Below, piece by piece: positions 1 through 11,652 of a stretch of DNA of 64,000 nt (position 1 is the first letter of the stretch; every line of letters starts with the position of its first letter). Both the position numbers and the translations under genes were made by a program. This stretch comes from Ustulina deusta (lineage: Eukaryota > Ascomycota > Sordariomycetes > Xylariales > Xylariaceae), in NCBI GenBank assembly GCA_023159155.1, contig JAJNNX010000020.1, forward strand, positions 558,001 through 622,000, in the 5' to 3' direction. The notes beneath the pieces are model-generated. The model searched no databases and had not been told where the DNA came from. It saw only the letters and a program-made list of their open reading frames with translations.

Positions 1-2024
1 CTCTACGTGGGGCTCTTGTCAGCTGACAATTGCATCAAAGGACTTTTGCAAAACACCTACAGGAGTGCCTTGGCCATTGAAAACTCGAGATTTCCACTCT
101 CAATTCCCCTCGGTGGGAACTGCCCGAATCGTCACGATACTACACTTACACACCGAAGAGGCGGTTGTGTGTAGCCAAGGGGCCAGCCAATCAGGGAGCT
201 AGAACCCTTCGCGCAGCGTGGCGCATACCTGGAGTTGACCATGTTTGACGATGGAGATGTAGGTGGGCTCTCTAATGGGTTGGGCTCGATCCCCGACGCC
301 GCTATTGGTCTTTGCTAGCTTGCTCAGTCAATGGATGTTTAGATATTATCCGTCCGATATCGATATAGTCATTTGAAAGGGACCCATTGCGGAGGAGGGG
401 TTGGCTCCATTGGTCAGGTTTTGTCGGGATTTACACGTAGGTGGCGTCCATGAACACACAGTGTAGGCAGATGGGCCAATGGTTTTGATTTCAGGGTATA
501 CTATCGTCATAGTAAGACCTCCTATGCTTTTAATCGCAAATACCTAAGTACCTATCTGACTAGAAATGACTGGAGGTGAAAACAATTGCCAGTTTTCAAC
601 AGAATTGCTGGCAGTTGTGACAAGAGAGTTGGATGTTGGATATTGACAATAGGTCCCGAAGGACAAGGTGCTTGAGTTAAGAGGGCCTGAGTTCCAGTTC
701 CTGCCCCCATGCCGCCAGCTAGCGCCACCTAAGCTACCTTAGGTATATGATGACTAGTTCAATACTCCGATGTACACAGTATTTCGCCAGCCGTGATATA
801 TTTCTCGCAAAACTCAGATACATATTAGGCTTGTCAGGACACCCTCCCTTCCCCTATACAGGTACGTAGGCGGTGGTATGCATCTTCGAGCATCTCGAGG
901 AGATCGTTCAGAGCAATATCTCCTCTCGCAGCAGATTTACTTCCGGTATTCGAGGTTGCAAGTTTCCCACACTTGTGGCCTTTTTTACGGATATCAATCG
1001 GCCCCTACCTTGGTCGATGACATTGCATTGCGGCCAGATGCGCCATTGACGTCAAGGTCTCTTGGCCGACCCTTGACGCAATAGACAGCATCACAGCAGT
1101 TCATAAGAGCGACGTGATTCGCCAGCGTGGATCGCCGCGGTTTTATTGCTCTGTAAATTCCCAACGTGGTCTAGACCAGCCCTTTGCGGTAGGATCGCAT
1201 CGGACTTGCATGGTAGGAGGGGACATGATGAAAAAACTCACGACAGCTGCCTACCTACCTATGTACCTAGCCAGACTGAGCCAATTTGTTCCGCCACACG
1301 CATGTGACCGTTATGAGAAACAAGCTCGTGCTGCATTCCTGCAATAGGCCGGCAAAATCAGGGAATCTTGTCACACATTCGTGTAATCGGCGAACTCAAT
1401 TCCCAACTGGATTGGCTGATGAGACCGGCGTGAGTCTGTATGTGCCGGAGTTGGCTCGTGGCGCGGGCGCCGTGCCGTAAAAGAGAGCTGTAGAACTGAG
1501 GGGACATGCCTCTCCGAGACACGGCGACGTCTTGGCCATGAGAGCTCGCAATGATGAATTATTCGACCGAATGAGGCCTCGTATAATAAACCCCCATACT
1601 CTAAATTCCAATACTCATAGGCTTCAATCTTGTCTTGAAAAGGTTTGCTTGCGGAGCTTATTGAGCTATAGGTTCTGCTCTGCAGATTCGGGTCAAACCG
1701 ACGTCATGGGTTCCCCGCGAAGTAAGGCCACTAGCCGAACCCCACTAGCTGCGATGCCTCTAGTGTAGTTTCAGCGGTTCAGGTCCGTCACCTATTGCAG
1801 CTAAGCTCGCCATTCAATGTCGTCATGCAAGCTGGTAGCACCCGTTTATCGTCATCGTCTTGAATATATTCCTTTGTCCTCACGGGTTCCTTATTACCTA
1901 CTTACTACCTCACCTACATTTGGAGCCTATTACCGTCCCCAATTCCTTCCTTCCTCGTCTTTCTAGCTTTGCGCTCAACTTCGGCGTTGGAAAAGACACA
2001 AGAACGTTGTTGTTACCAGATACA
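1..2024. other. intergenic, no supported gene
   Basis: Only short open frames without coding character or splice logic are seen. Bases about 655-712 resemble 4773-4835 (both contain GGTCCCGAAGGACA followed by a GGGCCT..GAGTTCCA block), so a short dispersed repeat is present. The last few hundred bases are presumably the promoter of the gene starting at 2025. Confidence 0.5.
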
Positions 2025-3070
2025 ATGGAACGTGTAAACCACAGTATGTTCCGTCTCCTTGGTGTCAATATTGCTGGTGATCAAATGAGAGAGAGGCCTT
2101 GCTAATTTGTTGCTTTTGCTCGTCATATGTAGTCAATCCCTTCGCCAAGCGCGATTCCCACGCCAAGAACGCCGTCATCACTTACAAGATCTTGACTATC
2201 CTCACTTGGCTGCTGTCCCTCGTCGTCTCCTTCTACTATACCTTCAACAGCCCTGACGATGGCGTCTGGCCGCGACGCAGGATCTGGAAACAGAATGACC
2301 ATTACTATACGGCCTTCCGGATGAACCATGTCATTGCTAGCATCTACTGGTAAGGATGTCAACTTCTTCGCCTTGTTTTCGGGAAATCGTTGTCTTAACC
2401 TTTCCGCTAGGGTTGTGCTCTTCATTCTCCAAGGCGGTTACATTGCGCATCTCTTCTCCGACAATATCGAGCGTGTCAACTCTGCCTGTGCGGTTGGCAG
2501 TCACTTTATTCTGAACAACTTATACCACTTCGCGTTCGTGATGCTGTTCGTGCGTTCTCTATTCGGCTGGGCCGAGTTAATCCTCATCCTCAATTTCATC
2601 AACCTGTCCTCGCTGTACTTCCGCCACAATGGATATGCTCGATTTATTCATGAGCCCGTTGTGTCTGGACCACTTGCTTGGACCTTTGTCGCCATCTACT
2701 GGAACGGTGCCATCATGGTTCCGAATTCGCAGACGCTAGTCGCTCGGATCTTTGGCAATATCTTCATTTGGAGTATTCTGGTGTACGGCCTGTTTTTCAT
2801 CGTGGCTTACAAGGTAGGTATTCTCCCCGCAGGGATGTTTGGCCTTACTGACCTGTGCAGGACTATACGATGGGCTTCAACCTTTCGGTTCTCTCGGCTG
2901 CTATCGGCGTTTCCCAATTCTTCGTGCAGGTCATTGCATTACAGTGGATCTTTGCATTTACCATAATGGCTGTCCTGTTTGTCGCCACCGTGCTGGTCGC
3001 CGTGCCCGCTGCAACAGGAAAATTACGACGGAGTGACGCCGAGAGAGCGCCTCTCCTGCCGGAGCACTAA
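2025..3070 (+). CDS. DUF1774-family fungal membrane protein
   Basis: Four exons are supported: 2025-2043, 2133-2349, 2411-2813 and 2861-3070, giving 282 aa. Introns start GTATGT, GTAAGG and GTAGGT and end TAG, TAG and CAG; the first has a GCTAAT branch site. The protein opens with a short cytosolic stretch containing NPFAKRDSHAKNAV, followed by about six hydrophobic helices and a charged C-terminal tail (ERAPLLPEH). The N-terminal motif and the regular helix layout match, from memory, the DUF1774 family of multi-pass proteins found across Pezizomycotina; the function is unknown. The tiny first exon explains why the gene does not appear as one frame. The start was chosen because splicing from ATG 2025 restores the conserved INPFAKR N-terminus. 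Confidence 0.85.
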
Positions 3071-3528
3071 GTAGTCTATCGTGCAGACCAAGATTTACGC
3101 CTCAATATGACGCGGAACTCGAAATCGGGAGCTGAAACTCGCTTCAATACATTGATTTACATGTAGGCATATGGAGGACGGCGCTAAAATGTGTAATGGA
3201 GGACATGAAGGCGAAATGTTCGGATACGGAATGGCGACGCCTAGTCTAGCCGCACCTCAAAAAGATACAATAACTACAATCGTGATAATAACCAAGACTA
3301 AAACAATGTTTTGATTATTAAGGTGACAATGTGATAAACCTCCGTTTGTCTGAGATGTGTTGCTAGATTTCTGTTAGTTGATTAGCTTCAGTGCATCATC
3401 ACTGTGGGTCAGTCAGCGCACACCTCCAGATCGATAAGGATGCGATCGGCCGAACAGGGGTACTAGCTGCAAGCTTGCGCTGTCTCAACAACCATTGTGG
3501 CTGTTTACTCACCCAACCTCAGATCGCC

Positions 3529-3836
3529 ATGAAGTCAATACCCGTGTCGACTTTACCGCTCACGATAGGTAATGACATCTGCCGTACCCCGAGGATCAGA
3601 CGAATCCTGAAGGGCAGGACGGGACCTCAGTTCGTCCGTCGGATCTTGAGGCCCGAAGAAATCCATCTTCCCACCACGGCGAATATATTACGGTGCATCC
3701 TTGACCGGGAAGTTCCAAGTTCCCGAGATGCGCGATCTATCCCCGGAAAAGCCGACGGGACAGGAGAAGCGACGGGCTCACCATTGACCCGCGACACCCC
3801 CAAATTCACGAGGGCAGTGGAATTCATGGCCGGCAG

Positions 3837-3867
<31 letters not shown>

Positions 3868-4294
3868 CTGCGCACTCCGCTCCACTTCCCGAGCCCGCGC
3901 TTATACACCTACCCGACACCCCAGGTTCGCGGCCAAAGAAGCAGTCATCAAGGCACACCCTCATCGTCGTCTGACCTTCCAGAGCATCGCCATCGTCCGG
4001 CTTGCTCTTCAACGGAATTCGCCAGAGGACCACCACTCTGCGTCCCGCACATCTGAGCCGGCGGAAAAGCTCGCGGTAGTAGGCCAGGAAGAGGAAGCAC
4101 GGGAATCACGGCCGGAAGACGAAATGTCGACGCCGCCGCCGCAAAGGGGTCCCCTGGTGGCCGAGATCCAAGGGGACGACGTGCATCGCACGACGTGCGC
4201 CTCGGTTAGCATCAGCCATGACACGGATTACGCGACGGCTGTCTGCTTGGGCGTCAACAACTTGCCGCTGGTCAGGGAAATTCTTGAGACTTAA
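3529..4294 (+). CDS. holo-[acyl-carrier-protein] synthase, mitochondrial type (phosphopantetheinyl transferase)
   Basis: Two exons, 3529-3836 and 3925-4294, join in phase to give 225 aa. The N-terminal region LTIGNDICRTPRI fits the AcpS motif G-x-D-I-xx-x-RI, whose Asp binds Mg2+. The splice junction creates FMAGRFAAKEAVIKA, the second AcpS signature (F-x-x-R-x-A-x-KEA-x-x-KA), with the catalytic Glu and Lys. Near the end, SISHDTDYATAVCLG fits the conserved vSISHd..yA.A strand. Such enzymes transfer 4'-phosphopantetheine from CoA to the mitochondrial acyl carrier protein; yeast Ppt2 is the model. A less conserved Pro/Glu-rich insert (about residues 140-175) makes it longer than bacterial AcpS. 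The intron begins GTAAGAGAGAG and carries a GA microsatellite directly at the donor. The frame divides exactly and both signatures depend on this splice, so the call is firm. Confidence 0.88.
3840..3868 (+). repeat. (GA)n microsatellite inside the ACP synthase intron
   Basis: About 14 uninterrupted GA dinucleotides start three bases after the GT donor of the intron in the ACP synthase gene. Length change here would alter intron size and possibly splice-site context. Confidence 0.9.
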
Positions 4295-5742
4295 CACCGC
4301 TTTGAGGTAAAAAATGCGGGAGGCTTTTTTTTTTTTTTTTTTCATTTGGGGAGCGATTTCTCGATGCTGGGCTGGGAATTTTCCAAGCCGAGGGCGAGGT
4401 GTTTCGATGGGGCCAATGTTTTTTGCAATGCTACCTATTTTCGGGACTGCCCGCCCGCTACCAGAGAAGTACCAGATTAGGTGTGGATAGATAAGTACTT
4501 ACCTAGATACATGCCTCACCGGCTCCAAAGTGTAGAACTATCTAACTTACCGTCAGCCTGCCCTCGCACATTCGGTAGAAATGGTTTTTTGCATGTGGTC
4601 ATTCCGGGACTTTCGGTATATCGCGTCCATCAATTGACACTGTTTAGGGATTTCCATATTTCTGTCCGTCTGGCAGTCATCAAGTTCCATGTATTATTTG
4701 TTATTCTTTTTACCTGCCGGTCTAATGTCGAGGCGCGGGGGACCTGTGCCATAGTGGATTGTCTTTTTGCTATGGGTCCCGAAGGACATGGGTGCTTTAC
4801 TTTACAGGGCCTATGAGTTCCATCCCCCACTCCACAGACCCGATTATAGAATTCCATACAGGTCTGTTACCACCTATAACCTCCCCCCCCTGTAACTTCG
4901 GTTCATTCCGCCATCTCATCCCCGAACGCTACAATTACTTGCGTCTCTCGGTCACCTAACTGTCTCAAAATGATCGGAATTAAAATGCATTGGAAATCAT
5001 ATACAGCGATGCTGCAAGGCAGTGCCTTCCAATTTTCTGGGAGTGTTGTCGAGCGAACTTCCAATGCTCGGTATCTGTCTCCATGGATCTTGGCCGATCC
5101 AGCTTAACCCACTATGAGTCCTGTCCACTTTGTAGTCTCAATTTTGGTGTATGATGACTTCTCTCTCTCATCCTCCTCACAGGGCAATGAGAAGGGTGTA
5201 GAAGGCAAGGATTTTATCTCTTCTTTCTAATGGCGCCCGCTGAACTGCGTCGTGCAGTTTGCTCCGCTTCGGTGTCGCAAGAACCATCTACTGAATGGTA
5301 GATTCGTAATTTAATAAGGGTACTCTCTCAATGTGGAGGCATTTACTTGACATTAGTGAGCCCCTCGTTGTCAGCAGCGTTCTCACGGTTATGATCCTCC
5401 CAATCTATGATGAGGTCATACATATTCTCAGCACCTGTCTGTCGCATATGGGCGTGTGATATATGTCCTTCGCATTCAAAGCGAGGTTTCAGTGATTTGT
5501 TCTAACCCGTCCAAGACTGACTCGGCGATGCACTCCTCATGACTGGAAGATTGATTGCTAGAGCGCCTCGCAGGATCCGCTGGCGATCGCCCTTTTACTG
5601 CATCGGCTATTTCATCTGCAATCCACGTGTATAACTTAGAGATGCACCGTAGACTTTGTGGATTCGGGTGTTATTTTGAGTTGATCCCATCTACAGAGTG
5701 AGGAGGCCATACAGAGCACCAGTACGATACGCGCTTCGCTCC
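4295..5742. other. intergenic, no supported gene
   Basis: It contains an uninterrupted T tract at about 4326-4342, a short dispersed repeat at about 4773-4835 (see 655-712), and otherwise unique-looking A+T-moderate DNA. No splice-supported coding frame was found. Confidence 0.5.
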
Positions 5743-6859
5743 TCACCGGAGAAAGTGGAGAACCAATCTTTTATATCCAGATATACTCTCGATCAGCTCC
5801 GGAACACGAATATACTCGTCCGGTCCATGCGCAACCAGGATCGACCCGGGCCCATACAGAACTCTCTTGCCGCAGAACTCGTTCCTGAGCCGCGGCACAT
5901 CGGTCCCAAACGCCACTGGCGCGGCGTCGAAGCCGTCGATCTCCCAGTCTAGGAGCGCCTCGGGATATTCGAAGACGAATCTCAGCTCCACGTCCGCGTG
6001 TCGCGAGACTATTTCCCTTAGCTTGGCTTTGATACCGGGCAAGTCGGCGACCATGCGGACTTCGCAGAGCGCCTTGGCCGACGGCGCGACGATGTTATGC
6101 TTCTCGCCCCCTTCGAGCGTCCCGATGTTGAACGTGGAGGGCCCGAGCAGGTCTGACTCGGGCCAGCTTGTTGCGGAGAGCTCGTTCAATACGGCGAGAA
6201 GCGCGGAAGTCGCGCTCTTGCCTAGATGGGGATATCCCGAATGGCTGGGCCCGTGTTTTCGTTAACACAATATCGTTCGACAGTGTTTTCTTTCCATGAC
6301 GCGCTTACCAGGCAACGCCTTGGGCGATGACCTCAAAGGCTACTTGGCCTTTATGCCCCTTCGCAAGCTTGCTCTCTGTTGGCTCGGCAAATATGCCGGC
6401 TTCCCAGCTGAGTCCCATATCATTCGCGGCAATCATTCCATGTCCGCCATTCTCCTCGCCCACTACGAATAATAGCCCGATGTCCCCCTCTGCGCGGATC
6501 TTTCCTTCCCTCCGTAGTTCTTCCGCGGCTAGAATTTGAGCCGCGAGAGGACCTAGATCGTCAGACGATCCCCTCCCACGGATGATCTCGCCGTCAATGC
6601 TCAGCGGGATATGTGGCGGTACTGTATCCATGTGAGCTGTAAGAAGCACGCGGGTCTGGCGGGAGGAGCCGAGGTAAGCGTAGACATTGTGACGAGTAGA
6701 CCCTGGTGCAATGGGGATGCGCTCGACTGTGTACCCTAGGCCTTGCAGATGTTGTTCTAGAAAGACGCCTATGCCGTGCTCGAGCTCGCTCGTGCTGACG
6801 ATCGACATGAGCGACTTCAAAAGGTGGACGACGGGGTGATCCATGATTGCAGACGTCAT
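5743..6859 (-). CDS. M20 family metallopeptidase (ArgE/DapE/ACY1-like)
   Basis: Two exons on the minus strand, 6859-6309 and 6244-5743, encode 350 aa; the 64-nt intron has a GTAAGC donor and a CCAG acceptor. Family landmarks are visible: AHMDT (His76, Asp78), SSDD (bridging Asp101), VGEENGG (catalytic Glu135 and Glu136), an EP motif with Glu159, a GHKGQVAFEV strand, and after the splice CHSGYPHLGKSA, which opens the lid/dimerisation domain. A late His lies in VAHGPDEYI. These are the two-zinc ligands of acetylornithine deacetylase, DapE and carboxypeptidase G2 relatives, which hydrolyse N-acyl or peptide bonds. The exact substrate cannot be read from sequence. No signal peptide is apparent, so a cytosolic location is likely. 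The length is slightly below the 370-400 aa typical of the family but no motif is missing. Confidence 0.88.
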
Positions 6860-7120
6860 GGCAGAGGAGTATCAATCTGGATACCCGGACACCTACCTAA
6901 GTATTGGTCTTCCTCCCCGCCTGTTCGCCGCTTATACCCCAATTTTCAGAATGGCGTTTGCCTTCGTTTTAACGAATGTAATGAGTGGAACGAAAGGCTT
7001 TCTTATCGGAAAAAAAAAAAGTTCAAAAAATCCTTGGCATTCCCAAATAGGCAATTCTTGGCAAACCCCTGCGCTTTCGGCTTACATCGCATGCACGCGG
7101 GTATACGCGGCCATATATAC

Positions 7121-7245
7121 ATACTGACCTGTACAGACTGTTGACCTAGCCATACTGACTGACCTAGCCATACAGACCGACCTAGCCATACAGACTGACC
7201 CAGCCATACTAACTAACCTACCTATACAGACTGACCTACCCAACT
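7121..7245 (+). repeat. short tandem repeat, ~18-22 bp unit
   Basis: About six imperfect copies of CTGACCTAGCCATACAGA run head to tail, with copies degenerating toward the right end (CTAACCTACC..). It lies between the M20 peptidase promoter and decayed repeat DNA. Confidence 0.85.
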
Positions 7246-9495
7246 AAAAAAACGAAAGCACACCCCCTCCTCTCTGGCCGGGAGGGAGCTATGCAGCGCG
7301 CGAAGCGCACCGGCGGCGCACGGTTGGTGGGAAGGAGGCCGAGGGGAGGTGGGGTGCCGTTATATGGAACAAGGCCAAAGGGGGGGTAGAGGGGGTCCTT
7401 CATATAGACCCTAAAATCGAAGGCTTTCTTGTACCTGGATCAAAGGGGCCTCTAGGTAGTTATAAGGGCTATCAACTTTTTAGCGGACAGGTGTTACATC
7501 TACTACTAGAAAAAAAAGAACTGATAGTTGGCTCGAAGCTATTTCCGGATATTAATTAGCCGCTGAAAGCACTAGATTTTTAGTAGCATGGATACAGTTA
7601 GTAGAAATGATAATGTCAGAGGTATCTAGAAACTAGGACAGCGATTGTTTTTCAATATCGAGAACTACATATTGCAGACAAATGTTGAAGGGTTGGTATA
7701 GAAACCTCCACGACTAGGTAATTAGAGGTTTTAGGACACCCGAAAATGGAGTCCATGATAATACCGCAGTACCGGGTTACCCATGTGGCTTTCACCCTAT
7801 GAATCGAGACAAGAGAATTAGTCGAAGTCTTTATTATAAGTTTTTATCTCATTTTAAGCTAGTAAAAAGAAAAGTTGAAATAATATATAATAAAGCGAGT
7901 TAAAAGCTACTAGTATCTCTGTTCAAGGTCTTTTGTAAATGGACCGAAGAAGACTAACGATAGGGCATCCGCGACCGGCAGAAGAAAATTAAGGCGGCAA
8001 GTGTGGAGGCGAAACGGAGTAAAACGGTCGAATGCAACCTAAGACTGCAAGTTACGGTCGCATTGCAGCAAGTCAAGACGGAGTTAAGAGCTAAGGAGAA
8101 AAGCAATAGTGGTACCTAGTGCTCCTCTGCTGCATCCGCTATATCGTGCGAAGAGTAGGTTGATTCAAGCTCTTCGTCTAGCCGGGCCAAGGCGGCTCTG
8201 CAGTCAACCTTACAGGCAGCCAAGAATTCTAGGCAAAGGACATAAAAGCCAAGGCCATGGCAAAGGTATCATGGCTGATAATTCGAAATCTACCTCCCCG
8301 TGGACGGGAGGAGGATATCAAACCTGCAGATGCCAGTTTGATCGAGGTTAATATACACAACTTCGACATCTGTTTAAAATGTAAGTTGTCTGCGATGGCT
8401 ACTTCCATGTAATATGCAACAGCGTTAATTTCAACCTTATGGTATAGAATGTAATGTCACATCGCACCGGTTCTTAGTCATACGAGTATACGTCAGACAT
8501 CCTCTGTAGTTGCGGTATATATGGCTCATGGAAGCTTTGTGCAAGTCCTCTTTTAGATGAGATGCGACCCTACAACTGTAGTCACGTCGCTATTGGCGCT
8601 TGAAATTTCTCCGCGACAATTTGTTCGCCCGACACGGCGAGCACGCGTTTCCATGCGATGCTTGCAGCGCTAGTAGACAAGGAGCTCTAAAGCCAAATGG
8701 ATATCGTGCTCATACGTGGCAATCATATAAGGTATCTTATCTGGTTGAATCAATTGCCCCAGTCAATGGTTTTGCATGCAGATCTTAATGGCTATTTGCC
8801 TAGGATTCCGACATGGGTTGGTTACTTATGCAAGATTCGCAATACAGTCGCGATAAGATGCCAAGCCTATGAAAGGCGTCCATGTCCCGGAGACTGCCCC
8901 AAGAGAGTAGGTAATTACCATTTCATGCAGTGCAGAACAAGGCATCATAACACCATGACAAGATATAAAAACGACATATGCAAGGTACGGCCATACACAC
9001 CTCTTATGCGTATGTCCATTTTCTAACTAGAATTAATTTGTTGAGGAAGGTGGTATTCTATGGTGTCTATTTCGACGAGATGTTAGCCCCCCAAACCTGG
9101 CACCTGACATCAATGAGACATGACATGGAGTCGTAACTAAGACCTCCGATAATAATGGTAGGATTATGACGAGAAGATGTATGCCGCGGGTTCGCGTCGA
9201 TTGGTAGTCAGGATTCCAAAAAGGCAGTCGGAATAGAGCTCTGTTCGGCATATTATTCGAGCAGCTTTCGTGCTCCGCAAGATTCACCTCGATGGCACCA
9301 TCGTATCATTCGGCTGGCATATTCTGGGAATGGAAGAAATAAGAGGAGCGGAGACAGATTACGAATTACCACACCGCCGTCTATAAAGAGTTCCGTTGAT
9401 GCCAATGTCTGGGGAAGTCTGGGCACCTTGGACTCACAGACTCATCATTCACCACTTTAGCCGATACAGTACTCAGTTGATTCAAATTCCTCATC
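7246..9495. other. decayed repeat DNA and intergenic region
   Basis: A G/C-rich block (about 7260-7400) is followed by A+T-rich sequence full of stops to about 8450. Bases 7670-7725 resemble 41289-41340 (both contain ATATTGCA.ACAAATGTTGAAG and a ..AACCTCCA/AGCCTCCA block), so part of this is a dispersed repeat. About 7960-8110 can be read as a Lys/Arg/Gln-rich peptide, but it has no start and several stops around it. No element ends were found. Confidence 0.45.
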
Positions 9496-10623
9496 ATGAA
9501 GTTCACACTCGCACTAACCACCGCACTTCTGTGCGCTGACGCCGGTCTAGCAGCCAGACTGACCGCTGCCCGCCAAGCCCGTCATGCCGCACGTCGTGCG
9601 GCTGGCACACGCCGCTCGCTTCCCAAGATCCCCTCGGAAGGTATTCATGCCAAAGAGCTTGCTGCCAATGGAAACGTCTCCAATGTTGAGTACAGCTCAA
9701 ACTGGGCTGGCGCAGTGTTGATCGGTTCCGGCTATAAGGCCAGTGTTTCCGCTCCTAAAGACAAAGTAGCGGCCTCAAATTGATGGGACAATGGGCTAAC
9801 AAATTCCACGAGCAGACTGTCACTGGCACTTTCACAGTGCCGACGCCCTCGGGAGAGGGTGCTGCCTCTGCTTGGGTTGGTATTGATGGCGACACGGCCC
9901 AGAACTCCATTTTGCAGACTGGCCTCGATTTCTATTCTGAGAATGGCGCTATTAGGTACGCAGATTCTTTTGAATGGATTGTTAACAGAAAATAATATCT
10001 AATGAATAATACTTAAGCTTCGACGCGTGGTGTAAGTATCCGCCTGAGTCATTTTCTTCCCTTTCTAGTAACTTGACAGCTCCTGAAATGTCTTGGGATG
10101 TATGTTTCCGGAGCATGTTTCCGGAGCACCAGAACTGCTTAAAAGATTAATTGCTGACTCTAGAAGATGAGTGGTATCCGGATTATGCATGTTAGTGAAC
10201 CCAAATACCCCCATTCCTTGTCTCGACAACGACTAATACAATTTAGACGATTTCTCTGGTATCTCCATCTCAGCTGGACATCAGGTCACGGTGACAGTCA
10301 CCGCCACGAGCACCTCTGCTGGCACAGCTGTCATTCAGAATCTCTCCACTGGCCAGTCGGTGACCCATTCCTTCACTCGTGAGAGCAACGCACTTCAGGA
10401 GCTCAACGCCGAGTGGATCGTCGAGGACTTTGAAGAGAATGGCTCTCTGGTCCAGTTTGCCAACTTCGGCACTGTCACCTTCACCAATGCCTACGCTACG
10501 ACGAGCTCGGGTACCACAGTACAGGCTGGCTCCAATCCCACCATTATCGATATCGAGCAGAACAACAAGGTCTTGACCTCCGTGACTACATCGGGTGAGA
10601 CTGTTACGGTCACATACGTTTAA
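9496..10623 (+). CDS. secreted glutamic peptidase, family G1 (eqolisin / aspergillopepsin II-like)
   Basis: Five exons fit: 9496-9738, 9816-9955, 10018-10031, 10167-10190 and 10247-10623, together 265 aa. A signal peptide (MKFTLALTTALLCADAGLA) precedes a basic pro-region rich in Arg. The mature domain opens with VEYSSNWAGAVL. ASAWVGIDG and SILQTGLDF hold the catalytic Gln, and LNAEWIVEDF holds the catalytic Glu. The two tiny exons rebuild the conserved FDAWYEWYPDYAYDFSGI core, which supports the model. G1 enzymes are acid-active endopeptidases secreted by fungi. Two splice sites are unusual: intron 1 appears to use a GC donor (AAG|GCCAGT) with a good GCTAAC branch site, and intron 3 must use an AAG acceptor to avoid a stop. 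If intron 1 is not removed, an in-frame TGA follows at once. The gene is probably functional but should be checked. Confidence 0.85.
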
Positions 10624-10692
10624 AGGATGTGCGCCAGGCGCCATTGTGAGCAAATAAGACACAGCACATGTCGCCGAGATGTGGATTATATA

Positions 10693-10719
10693 CCGTTAGT
10701 ACCTACACGGTACTAACGG
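10693..10719. other. perfect hairpin downstream of the G1 peptidase
   Basis: Eleven-base arms CCGTTAGTACC and GGTACTAACGG flank a TACAC loop, about 70 bp past the stop codon. It could form in the 3' UTR; no function is established. Confidence 0.8.
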
Positions 10720-11281
10720 CGTCGTTTTGTCCGTGACAGTACAGGGAAGGATAGGCAGATGGCTCTGCTCGGTTCGTCAACAGAACCGTGAAGAATACGC
10801 CGGCGAGTTGGTAACCCGTGGGCGGTAGAGGAGCTATATACTATATATATATCGAATCTATTGTCCTTTCAAATTCATATGCCAAGTAACCAAAGGCAAT
10901 TGAGTCGTGGATTCATTATCACTTCCTTGATTAAACACCTCAACTAATGATGTGGCGCGAACTGGATGTTTCAAAGACGAGAACACAAGCTTTGACTCAT
11001 CTCAAATTGACATGGAATTAGACGACGCAGTGAACCCCAGTATCGGCTACTTCTAGAAGTAATTATGGTCTCGATCGCGGAAGTTCCTACTGGCGCGAAT
11101 TTCCGATGAGCTTCAAAGAGTATCTAATATATGAAAATAAAATTAGGTAGAGCAGCTGAAATGGCTAACCCCCAGATAGAGCCGAAGCTGCGGATGAATG
11201 CAAACGTAGCTGTGCTGAGCACAAGCCGAAGCTAATGCGTTGCATGAAGGTCTTGTTGGTTTTTGATCGCGTCAACCTGAG

Positions 11282-11509
11282 CTAGACGAAGCTCATGGCC
11301 AGACACAGCGCGGTGATGGGGAGGTTCAGATACCAGATCCACCCTTCCTGGCCTGCGTCTGCCGGAGCCCCGGATATAAGGGGCCGGCAGAAGACGGACA
11401 TCAGCCCGATATAGGTGCCACGCTCACATAGGGGCAGCAGGTCCGAGATGATGAGTTCAACCACTAACACAGGGTGAACGAACCGCCAATAACACGTATC
11501 ACGTCCCAA
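11282..11509 (-). pseudogene. major facilitator transporter fragment
   Basis: The frame LVVELIISDLLPLCERGTYIG, then GAPAD and WIWYLNLPITAL, matches the motif-C/loop 4-5 region of DHA-type MFS drug transporters (usual form E-I-I-xSDLvPLRERGkyxG .. WRW-F-INLPI). Part between the two blocks is shortened relative to the family, and there are no flanking exons for the remaining ~450 residues. It is a dead scrap, not a gene. Confidence 0.65.
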
Positions 11510-11602
11510 ATTCCAGCATGTATCTTACTCATATTGATTCCACCCCCGCCAACGCGTTGAACGCCTTAGGGTTCCCATTTGGGCCCCCGTGGGCCCCCCA
11601 TG

Positions 11603-11652
11603 AAAAACCCCATGGGCTTTTCTAGGCCCCCCAAAAAGCCCATGGGGTTTTT
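11603..11652. repeat. 19-bp perfect inverted repeat
   Basis: Arms at 11603-11621 (AAAAACCCCATGGGCTTTT) and 11634-11652 are exact reverse complements around a 12-base loop. A second smaller palindrome (GGGCCCCCGTGGGCCCCC) lies just upstream. It may be a terminus or internal hairpin of a decayed mobile element. Confidence 0.85.

Noticed and set aside
7121..7245. Possible CRISPR-like array
   Set aside because: Units are contiguous with no spacers, and the genome is eukaryotic.
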